The notes beneath the pieces are model-generated. The model searched no databases and had not been told where the DNA came from. It saw nothing but the letters and a program-made list of their open reading frames with translations. Shown piece by piece: positions 1 through 5,666 of a DNA stretch of 12,308 nucleotides. The number at the start of each line of letters is the position of its first letter. The first letter of the stretch is position 1. This DNA comes from Thermoplasmata archaeon. GTDB lineage: Archaea > Thermoplasmatota > Thermoplasmata > Thermoplasmatales > Thermoplasmataceae. The stretch is from NCBI GenBank assembly GCA_021827885.1, contig JAKAUD010000230.1, forward strand, positions 1-12,308, read 5' to 3'. The translations under genes were made by a program, and so were the position numbers.

Positions 1-2
1 TC

Positions 3-107
3 ACGATAGTAGGATGGATCGGGATTTTCATGGTTGCCGGAGGGATTGTTTTGCTGGTAAAACCTTGGAATAGGGGAAATAACGGTAAAGGGAGTTCACA
101 TCTATAG
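3..107 (+). CDS. C-terminal end of a membrane protein (partial)
   Basis: This is an open frame entering from the left edge and ending at TAG; 34 codons are visible. About residues 4-19 form one hydrophobic segment rich in Gly, Ile, Val and Leu. It is followed by a short polar tail containing KPWNRG and several Asn, Gly and Ser residues. This is the pattern of a last transmembrane helix with a cytoplasmic tail, as in secondary transporters, but too little is present to name a family. It is supported by the open frame to the edge and the helix-plus-tail layout only. It could be a chance frame. Confidence 0.45.
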   Translation, partial: TIVGWIGIFMVAGGIVLLVKPWNRGNNGKGSSHL

Positions 108-369
108 TGTCATTACCATTTGATGATCTTTAGAGAACTGATGCCCATACCCAAAACCCTTGGGAAGGAACCGGAATCATTTCATTCGTGTCCTGACTCT
201 TAAAAAATTTTAGGATTTTGACCATGACCCGCTATTGTAACAGAACCCAATTTTGGGTTCTGTTAACTCTGTGGTGTATGAACATGGTTGTTAATTATCG
301 GTCGATGAAGGATTGGATGAACTGTTTTCTTTCAGATGTGTATCGACCTAGTGCGGTCAGAATAAAAAT
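108..369. other. Gene-free stretch between the left-edge frame and the NYN gene
   Basis: No convincing gene is seen. Short frames here have no recognisable domain and lie between the 3' ends of two facing genes. The stretch holds an A/T-rich tract near 200-214 and one long palindrome (listed separately). A bidirectional transcription end would fit the convergent layout, but this is an inference. Confidence 0.5.
238..265. repeat. 28-bp near-perfect palindrome, possible bidirectional terminator
   Basis: The arms are TAACAGAACCCAA and TTGGGTTCTGTTA, 13 bp each and fully complementary, separated by only TT. It lies between the 3' ends of the left-edge frame (+) and the NYN gene (-). A hairpin in either transcript would have a strong stem with a minimal loop. 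No T-run follows directly, so it is not a classical intrinsic terminator. It could equally be a protein-binding site or the mark of a mobile element end. Confidence 0.6.
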
Positions 370-972
370 TCAAAGGAGCTCAGCCTGTCTGTGCTTATTA
401 GGAATGAATACGCTTCGTTCAAAATCACCTCGACTCAAAAGGAGGGATTTATCACATGCAGTTAAAAGATAATTTAACATGCTAAAAATAGAACCTCTTA
501 TGAAATCGTTGAAATAATAAAGAACAACCGTTATTTTATCTTCGTTTCTTAACTTATTAAGAACTGGGACAAAATCTGTGTCACTTGTTAATACGATTGC
601 AGTCTTGACTTCGGTTTTCGATTTTACTAGTTCCATAAGGTCCATTGTCAGAAGAGTATTAACCCCTTTTTGCGTGAAACCGTTATCTGTTTTCTGAAGC
701 CTTCCTTCTCTTACTATAAAATTGGGGAGTTTCTTGCAATGCATTAAGAACCGGTCATACCCTGCTTTGCTGCGTGACTCTTCCATGGTTGGAGGGTATC
801 CTTGAAATGGAGGAGCAGTATAATAATAAGTTTGTTCACACCAATAACCAGCTCGCTTAGACATTGTAATGCCAAATTGATGGAGGTCTATCTGTATATA
901 TTTTCCCTGACCAAAATATTTGGATATCTTGGTAAGGTACCCTTCATCAATGTAAACATTAGCCTTTGCCAA
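370..972 (-). CDS. NYN domain (LabA/DUF88-like) putative ribonuclease
   Basis: The 200-residue protein has the layout of NYN/LabA-type PIN-like nucleases. A first acidic strand near the N-terminus holds YIDEGYL (D9). A central QKGVNTLLTMDLM segment (residues 101-113) follows, then a strand ending in LTSDTDFVPVL (D131, D133), the most typical motif of the family. Family members are metal-dependent RNases or RNA-binding regulators; the target here is unknown. The usual Asp of the KGVD motif is Asn (N105), so catalytic strength is uncertain. The start is TTG: it is preceded at 4 bases by AGGTGA, an Shine-Dalgarno match, and D9 is at the usual distance from the start. The gene is convergent with the left-edge frame and has its 5' side against an IS110 remnant. 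It has no operon partner. Confidence 0.8.
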   Translation of the reverse strand: MAKANVYIDEGYLTKISKYFGQGKYIQIDLHQFGITMSKRAGYWCEQTYYYTAPPFQGYPPTMEESRSKAGYDRFLMHCKKLPNFIVREGRLQKTDNGFTQKGVNTLLTMDLMELVKSKTEVKTAIVLTSDTDFVPVLNKLRNEDKITVVLYYFNDFIRGSIFSMLNYLLTACDKSLLLSRGDFERSVFIPNKHRQAELL

Positions 973-976
973 ATAG

Positions 977-1020
977 TCACCTAAGCTGATAATTTCTTTG
1001 AAAACGAGGAGAAGCTTATA
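977..1020 (-). promoter_or_regulatory. Shine-Dalgarno and candidate TATA box for the NYN gene
   Basis: On the minus strand AGGTGA (977-982) lies 4 bases before the TTG start and decides that start. Further upstream TATAAGC (about 1014-1020) lies where a TATA box would give a leader of some 20 bases. Both the box and most of the leader fall inside the IS110 remnant. The Shine-Dalgarno site is well supported; the TATA box is only a plausible match. Confidence 0.4.
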
Positions 1021-1335
1021 GCATTCGCCGGCATAGACCCCGTCATAAAGGAGAGCGGAAAGGTCAGGTCTGAAAGAACTATATCAAAAAGAGGGGATCC
1101 TATACTTAGAACTGCAATATATCAGAGCACACTTTCAGCGACGAGATGCAATCCAGTCATATCTGCCTACTATCACCAACTGGTGGAAAGGAGAATGCCA
1201 AGGAAGAAGGCTCTTGTGGCACCATTGAGGAAAATGTGTCAAATCATATTCTCGGTAATGCACAACAACAAACCATTCGAGGTACGGGATAAATTCAAAT
1301 CGGAACAGAAGGAAATAATTGGATCAATGGGTTAG
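985..1335 (+). pseudogene. IS110-family transposase, C-terminal fragment
   Basis: The plus-strand frame reads an IS116/IS110/IS902 C-terminal domain of about 116 residues. It contains FENEEKLIAFAGIDPVI, then ESGKV, then SKRGDPILRTAIYQS, NPVISAYYHQLVERR and KALVAPLRKMCQIIFSVMHN, ending at TAG. These are the family's ordered hallmarks: the AYAGLDP-type box, the Ser-Gly box, the SKRGxxxLR box and the RKLL-type box. A full transposase is roughly three times longer. The N-terminal RuvC-like DEDD domain is absent, and an in-frame stop (982-984) marks the break. No start codon is usable. The remaining part is uninterrupted, so the truncation is probably not ancient. The NYN gene starts right at the broken end, which suggests a deletion or recombination joined the two. 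Confidence 0.88.
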
Positions 1336-1524
1336 AAACCAACCAAAGAGGGGAGAGAGGTTATAGAAGGGATATAACTGGAAATGGTAGGTCTGATGAA
1401 TACTTTCAGAACATCTTTAAGGACAGGTTTCCATCAGCGACTTAATCGTATCGACTGGTTAACAGTAATCAATCGAAGAAGTCCGGTGCGAATAGCTTGT
1501 TCGTTTTGAGAGAAACGACCACGA
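1336..1524. other. Gene-free stretch after the IS110 fragment
   Basis: No gene is seen. An inverted repeat GTTATA/TATAAC with a 7-base spacer lies at 1360-1378, and a weaker one TCGTTT/AAACGA with a 6-base spacer at 1501-1518. The first part may be the 3' non-coding end of the IS110 element. The right boundary of the element cannot be placed because IS110 elements often lack clear terminal inverted repeats. Confidence 0.4.
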
Positions 1525-1546
1525 TTTATAATAACATGATTTATGA
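1525..1546 (+). promoter_or_regulatory. Candidate TATA boxes of the APC permease gene
   Basis: TTTATAAT (1525-1532) and TTTATGA (1540-1546) both precede the ATG at 1568. The second lies at -28 to -22 and would give a leaderless transcript. The first would give a leader of about 13 bases. There is no Shine-Dalgarno sequence before the ATG, which fits a leaderless or very short leader. Confidence 0.4.
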
Positions 1547-1567
1547 AGATGCTAGCGATCCGACTTT

Positions 1568-2986
1568 ATGGCAGGAGAAAATGAGCTCACCCATAACGTC
1601 ATCGGGATGTGGGGTGTCGTTTTCTATTCGGTGTCAGTGATCAGCCCTGCATTCACATTCACCATCGGAAGCGTAGCATCAATTGTCTATGCCGGCAAAT
1701 CCGCGCCTCTCGCATTCCTGATTGCAGGGGTCACGACTTTTTCAGCCGTGATTGCCATATATATTTTTAGCATGTACATCAGCAATTCTGGTGGATACTT
1801 CAAATTCATAGAAGCCGCGACTCAAAGAGCGTCCATCTCAAAGACAGTTGGTCTTTGGTATCTCTCTACCATTGTAGGGGTGATAATTATGGGTGGAGGA
1901 ATAGTCGCGTGGTACGCTAACAGCGCACTGAATATCCTTTTTAACATTTCTCTTTCTCCTTACCTGCTGATTCTGCTTTCCTTTGCAGTACCGGTTCTTT
2001 TCTTCACTGTTGGATTTTTTAGGATTCGGTCCGCAGCTAGGACGGCAATCACGATTGGAGGCCTTCAACTGATTGTTTTCAGCCTGTTTTCTGTTGCGTT
2101 TGTGCTGAAAACACCCTACAACGGGTTACTCTATTTCAACATATCAAATTCGACAAACGGTATTCATGGTTTTTTTCTTGCGATGATACTTGGAGCATTC
2201 TTTTCCTACGGAGGGTACGGATCCGTTGTTTCCCTTGGTGAGGAGGTAAAGTTGTCGAGAAGAACCATGAAGAAGGCAATCGTGTATGCGCTTGCCATTA
2301 TGGTCGCTTTTGAAACTCTTGCAATTTATAGTCTAGTTGCAGCAGCTGGGCCTAACATATATTTGCTAACGAGATCCGTAGCTCCTAGTTTGTACATTAG
2401 CAAAATGCTGTTTGGAACTGGACCAGGATTCATCGTATTTGCTGTTGGATTGACTGGAATTATATTCTCTCTCGTGTTGTCTGGCAACAGTGGAGCCAGG
2501 TATGCATTTGCATTAGCGAGGGATGGACTCCTTCCATCTAGCTTGGCAAGGGTACATCCTCGATATAAGAGCCCTTACTTGGCAGTTATCTGGATTTTCG
2601 CCATCGCATTGATTGGAGACGTGCTGACTGACAGCATTTTGATTGAATTTTTTGGCGTGGCAAACGGTTTATTCTATTCGTGGGCTATCTGGGGTACCGT
2701 CGTAATGATCTTTTCTATTTTGATTAGTATCACTACTAACAGCAGTCTCGCATTCTTTATACGTAAGATTAGAAAGAGATTGAGCGTGCCAACTCACATT
2801 ATCGCACCTTCTATATCCTCAGTGGTCATGGTCATCGCTCTGTATTATTCCTTATCTGATCTAAAGAGTCCAATGACTTCAGTCTATTGGGTAGCCCTTT
2901 CGATGATACTCGTTAATGCATTCGTGACATACATAAGACGAAATAAGACAAGAACAGACAAACTGGAGGACCTGGTCTCAGAGTAG
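1568..2986 (+). CDS. APC-superfamily amino acid/amine permease
   Basis: The 472-residue protein has about twelve hydrophobic segments, the usual length and fold of APC-family (LeuT-fold) secondary transporters. These carry amino acids, amines or related solutes into the cell. The first helix contains a broken SVISPAFTF stretch (about 22-32) like the unwound substrate site of the family. SYGGYGSVVSLGEEVK (213-228) matches the TM6 region with its conserved Glu. ARDGLLP (317-323) followed by HPRYKSP (330-336) is the signature loop between TM8 and TM9. The C-terminus is basic, then acidic. The gene stands alone, followed by a T-rich tract and then by the regulator in the same direction. Its place beside the catabolic genes suggests it imports their substrate or a product, but the substrate cannot be told from the sequence. 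Confidence 0.88.
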   Translation: MAGENELTHNVIGMWGVVFYSVSVISPAFTFTIGSVASIVYAGKSAPLAFLIAGVTTFSAVIAIYIFSMYISNSGGYFKFIEAATQRASISKTVGLWYLSTIVGVIIMGGGIVAWYANSALNILFNISLSPYLLILLSFAVPVLFFTVGFFRIRSAARTAITIGGLQLIVFSLFSVAFVLKTPYNGLLYFNISNSTNGIHGFFLAMILGAFFSYGGYGSVVSLGEEVKLSRRTMKKAIVYALAIMVAFETLAIYSLVAAAGPNIYLLTRSVAPSLYISKMLFGTGPGFIVFAVGLTGIIFSLVLSGNSGARYAFALARDGLLPSSLARVHPRYKSPYLAVIWIFAIALIGDVLTDSILIEFFGVANGLFYSWAIWGTVVMIFSILISITTNSSLAFFIRKIRKRLSVPTHIIAPSISSVVMVIALYYSLSDLKSPMTSVYWVALSMILVNAFVTYIRRNKTRTDKLEDLVSE

Positions 2987-3033
2987 ATGTATATTGAATG
3001 AGCCTATTATTAATTCAAAAGGAGTGAGTCGAC

Positions 3034-3051
3034 TTTTTCCTTTCTTTTCTT
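3034..3051 (+). terminator. T-rich tract after the APC permease gene
   Basis: The tract CTTTTTCCTTTCTTTTCT lies about 50 bases after the permease stop. Archaeal RNA polymerase ends transcription at T-rich tracts without needing a hairpin, so this is a reasonable terminator that separates the permease from the regulator gene. Confidence 0.45.
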
Positions 3052-3135
3052 AATCCATCAAACATCTTACTTCTAACAGTTTTCCATCATAAAACCTAAC
3101 TATTTTAAGTCAGTCATGTTACATTGGCATTATGG

Positions 3136-3143
3136 TTTATATA
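3136..3143 (+). promoter_or_regulatory. TATA box of the Lrp/AsnC regulator gene
   Basis: TTTATATA is a near-ideal archaeal TATA box. It lies at -30 to -23 from the ATG at 3166, the exact spacing for a leaderless transcript. Its position excludes the upstream in-frame ATG at 3124, which would lie before the promoter. Confidence 0.65.
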
Positions 3144-3165
3144 CAATGAGATATTTTGGCTTGTA

Positions 3166-3639
3166 ATGACCCTGAACATAATGGCAGATTCTTTGGACGA
3201 GATAGATTCCAAGATAGTAGAGATGCTCAGCGAAGACGGAAGAATCACTGACACAGAGATAGCAAAAAAAGTGGGCCTGAGTAAAACGAGCGTCAGACTC
3301 CGAAAACTAAAACTGATCAAGAGTGAGAAGATAAAGATTCTTGGTATACCAATCTTAAGAAACCTGAACCTAGTGGACTCTGATATTTTTGTAAAATTCT
3401 ACATTAATTCTCCACAGACCCAGATCGAATCATTCATCAAGACGTTGTTAAAGGAAGAGCACATCTATGAGGTCAATAGGTACCTCTATAGGTACGATAT
3501 CAGCCTGGCTGTGTATCACACCAGTTTCGCCCTGTTAAAGTCTTACATCCAGGAACTTTTTAAGGATTTTAAGATAATAGAGTCTTATGATATTTTCCCC
3601 GTACTGCAAACGGACAAGGCATTTGGAGTACTAATGTGA
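3166..3639 (+). CDS. Lrp/AsnC-family transcriptional regulator
   Basis: With this start the protein has 157 residues, the normal size for the family. The N-terminal winged-helix segment begins LDEIDSKIVEMLSEDGRITD, and continues TEIAKKVGLSKTSVRLRKLK as the helix-turn-helix. The C-terminal half has the beta-alpha-beta-beta-alpha-beta pattern of the RAM/ligand-sensing domain that builds dimers and octamers. The start at 3166 is chosen because of the TATA spacing; the next ATG at 3181 is an alternative giving MADSLDEID. In the RAM domain the stretch where most members have a Gly-containing turn (TGxxD) reads LYRYDIS, so effector binding may differ. The last bases overlap the end of the facing M29-like gene by 9 bp. 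Its position between the permease and the catabolic genes makes it the likely local regulator (inference). Confidence 0.88.
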   Translation: MTLNIMADSLDEIDSKIVEMLSEDGRITDTEIAKKVGLSKTSVRLRKLKLIKSEKIKILGIPILRNLNLVDSDIFVKFYINSPQTQIESFIKTLLKEEHIYEVNRYLYRYDISLAVYHTSFALLKSYIQELFKDFKIIESYDIFPVLQTDKAFGVLM

Positions 3640-4668
3640 TCTATGACCTAGCAATTCCAAAGCGAGTATCTTTAGTGCTGGATGGACATATACTCCCTCG
3701 TCCTCTATCTTTGTGTCGTCTAACCATACCGAAGGATCAAGAACTATTCCATCTGTATGCGACCTTGCCTGTCCTGCATTTCCCTGGAATGATGAACCTT
3801 GCGCTCCAATTCCGAATTCCACTACACCAAACACTCTCTCGTCCTCCAGAATGTTTCCAGTCAGTCTTGCCCCTGGATTGAAACCATAACAAGCATGGGC
3901 TATGTTGAACATGTTTGGATCATCAAATCCGTCCAGCCACTTCTTGTATGCTCTAGATTGTTTGTTATCTGAAAATTCAGTAATTTTCCCATGTTCCACC
4001 CTCAAAGTTACGGGTTCACGGAGCAATCCGACTTCGTCTGGGGGCCATATCGAGCCATCAAAAACTAACGTGCCATTTGTCGTGTCCTCCACGGGGGCCC
4101 AGGAAATCTGACCGCCTAAAAAACCCTCTGGATGGGTCTTGCTTGTCACTCCTGTGTCAAGGAATATTGGTCTCCCTTCCAGATTAAAGGAAATGTCAGT
4201 CCCTGCCTTGCTCTTTATTCTCATCATCTTTGCTTTCTTAGTTAACTCGGTAAGTTCAGTTCCAAATTTATCGAGCAAACCCGTGTCAACATTTGTGATG
4301 CAGTTTACCATCATATCCTTGGTCATTCCTGTCAAACAGAGATGCCTTGCACCTGCCTTTAGCGCCTCCGCATATGCGTCAGTTATATAGAGAAATCTCG
4401 ATGCATATTCAACAATCGCATTTGCGTTCTTCATTGCTCCTGCAACAATGGCGGGAGGTTCATCTCCCGGATTGTTAAGAGTTTCGTACCACATTACGAC
4501 TGGTCTTCCACCGGTAATAAAGACCTGCTCGGCTGTCGAATCAACTATCTCCGGATCAACTGTCGTATCCGCATAAATCAAAACTTCTTCCCCTTCTCTG
4601 ACATTCACTAGTTCGTTTACGACCTTGCAAGCACCCTTTTTAATTTCCCAAGTTCGAGTCATCGTCAT
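3631..4668 (-). CDS. Peptidase M29-like protein with NicX-type metal ligands (aminopeptidase or ring-cleaving dioxygenase)
   Basis: From the ATG at 4668 the protein has 345 residues. The N-terminal domain reads NVREGEEVLIYADTTVDPEI, typical of M29 thermophilic aminopeptidases and their relative NicX (2,5-dihydroxypyridine 5,6-dioxygenase, an Fe(II) enzyme). The C-terminal domain has IAHACYGFNPGAR (H258), then ARSHTDGIV (H304, D306). M29 peptidases have Glu in the ElGxGxNP box and a further His in the following HIAxG box. Here these are His and Glu (VVEFGIGAQ), so the His/His-x-Asp set resembles the NicX triad as I recall it. A longer reading frame begins at 4743, but that start lies upstream of the TATA box, so it is rejected. 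The gene has its own promoter with a palindrome beside it. It is the last minus-strand gene and overlaps the regulator's 3' end. Function is either oxidative ring cleavage or aminopeptidase; I cannot settle it. Confidence 0.8.
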   Translation of the reverse strand: MTMTRTWEIKKGACKVVNELVNVREGEEVLIYADTTVDPEIVDSTAEQVFITGGRPVVMWYETLNNPGDEPPAIVAGAMKNANAIVEYASRFLYITDAYAEALKAGARHLCLTGMTKDMMVNCITNVDTGLLDKFGTELTELTKKAKMMRIKSKAGTDISFNLEGRPIFLDTGVTSKTHPEGFLGGQISWAPVEDTTNGTLVFDGSIWPPDEVGLLREPVTLRVEHGKITEFSDNKQSRAYKKWLDGFDDPNMFNIAHACYGFNPGARLTGNILEDERVFGVVEFGIGAQGSSFQGNAGQARSHTDGIVLDPSVWLDDTKIEDEGVYVHPALKILALELLGHRSH

Positions 4669-4692
4669 TACCAGTTTGTTAAGTATTGGTCG

Positions 4693-4700
4693 AATTAATA
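4693..4700 (-). promoter_or_regulatory. TATA box of the M29-like gene
   Basis: On the minus strand TATTAATT lies about 25-32 bases before the ATG at 4668. It follows an A-rich stretch that could serve as BRE. This spacing fits a leaderless or nearly leaderless transcript and decides the start at 4668. Confidence 0.55.
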
Positions 4701-4703
4701 TTT

Positions 4704-4721
4704 TTTCTACTATTGTAGAAA
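4704..4721. promoter_or_regulatory. 18-bp palindromic operator candidate upstream of the M29-like gene
   Basis: The arms TTTCTAC and GTAGAAA are perfect, separated by TATT. The site ends 3 bases before the TATA box of the M29-like gene, covering the BRE. A second arm pair TGTAG/CTACA lies at 4714-4731, and TAGAAAT occurs at 4716-4722 and again at 4734-4740. Size and symmetry fit an Lrp/AsnC-type dimer site. A site just upstream of BRE/TATA is where an archaeal Lrp-type activator can help recruit TBP. Confidence 0.5.
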
Positions 4722-4762
4722 TTACACTACAAATAGAAATCAAATAATGAATTTTTGAATAA

Positions 4763-4776
4763 GCATATCGATATGC
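4763..4776. repeat. 14-bp perfect palindrome GCATATCGATATGC
   Basis: This perfect palindrome without a spacer lies between the nitroreductase stop and the M29-like promoter. It could be a regulator-binding site for the M29-like gene. The nitroreductase 3' region also holds a nested weak hairpin, GACCC/GGGTC with an inner CCATT/AATGG, at about 4789-4828. Confidence 0.45.
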
Positions 4777-4844
4777 ACGATATTATAGACCCATTCTACT
4801 TTAAAATGGATTCTTTAATTATAGGGTCCTGTGAATGTCACTCG

Positions 4845-5666
4845 TTACAGAAGTTTGGTCATAGTCTCTATTTCGCTTGCAAGTTCGGTAGAAGGTATCA
4901 TTTTACCGAATCTGATTCGGTCCAACCTTTCTTTCAGATTTTTGTAATTTTTTATTTCTTCAGGAGCAGAATAAGTTTCCAGTAATCTACCTGCAATTTC
5001 TACCAACCTAAATACCGCATAATCGGATGGCTCCGTCGAAAGGGACCTTGCGCTAGAGGATCGGAAAGAGACTAGATCTTTGATTGTCTCCGGGCTTGAA
5101 GTTCCCTCATTCCTTACCTCGGAAGTCACACTTTCTTTGATGACACCTTTGTACCTGTTTTTCATCGTTTCGTAGAAAATCTGGGCAGTGGATCTTCTAG
5201 GGGCATCGCCTACATAGGCCGCCACGCCAAAAATCACCAATAAGTTCAGAGTTACTTGGGGATCGATTGATAAGATTTCTTTGACCCTTTCGCTATCAAA
5301 ACTCAGAACCGGGCATGAACCAAATCCGAGATCGTATGCTCTCAGCATCATGTTCTCTGCAGCGGTTGCGACATCCATAATTGAAGGTATCTCCCAATCT
5401 TCTCCGCCCCCTTCCCTGGCTTTCGTGGCGTCCGTGCCTATTACCACAATAAGGGGAGGAATCCCCGCGATACCTGGTGAAAAATCCCTTATCTGTGCTA
5501 TACTTTCTTGGTCGTTAACCACTATGAATACTCTCGCCTGTGAATTGCCAGCACTGGGAGCCCAAACCCCAGCTTCAAGGATTTTGTCTAAATCCTCCTT
5601 TTTAATAATATCGTTTGTGAATTTCCTGATCGCTCTTCTTCCTAGAATGGCCTCTTCAACATTCAT
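4845..5666 (-). CDS. Nitroreductase-family FMN protein with a ~100-residue C-terminal extension
   Basis: Residues 1 to about 165 form a nitroreductase domain, an FMN-dependent NAD(P)H oxidoreductase fold. RRAIRKF (10-16) is the N-terminal FMN-phosphate box, and APSAGNSQ (36-43) the second flavin box. DVATAAENMMLRAYDLGFGSC (98-118) is the helix and loop where DxxxAxxNxxLxAxxxGLGsc is usual. Most such proteins end near 170-200 residues; this one runs to 273. The extra part is charged, Ser-rich around 195-212 and probably helical at 217-273, with no family I recognise. The start overlaps the end of racemase 1 by 11 bp, and a run of G (AGGGGGG) just before the ATG serves as Shine-Dalgarno. It is third in the operon DUF917-racemase-nitroreductase. 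The substrate is unknown; reduction of a ring or double bond of the pathway compound is a guess. Confidence 0.85.
   Translation of the reverse strand: MNVEEAILGRRAIRKFTNDIIKKEDLDKILEAGVWAPSAGNSQARVFIVVNDQESIAQIRDFSPGIAGIPPLIVVIGTDATKAREGGGEDWEIPSIMDVATAAENMMLRAYDLGFGSCPVLSFDSERVKEILSIDPQVTLNLLVIFGVAAYVGDAPRRSTAQIFYETMKNRYKGVIKESVTSEVRNEGTSSPETIKDLVSFRSSSARSLSTEPSDYAVFRLVEIAGRLLETYSAPEEIKNYKNLKERLDRIRFGKMIPSTELASEIETMTKLL

Noticed and set aside
218..472. Plus-strand open frame of 84 codons
   Set aside because: It has no domain, overlaps the NYN gene on the other strand and runs through the palindrome; it is most likely a chance frame.
1336..1510. Possible small gene after the IS110 fragment (ATG at 1384)
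   Set aside because: The 42-codon frame shows no domain, no Shine-Dalgarno site and no promoter; it is probably the element's non-coding end and flank.
3124..3165. Longer N-terminus of the Lrp-type regulator starting at 3124
   Set aside because: The start lies before a near-ideal TATA box, and the added residues precede the normal family start.
4669..4743. Longer N-terminus of the M29-like protein starting at 4743
   Set aside because: The extra 25 residues do not look like the family, and the segment contains the TATA box and palindrome, so it is upstream of transcription start.
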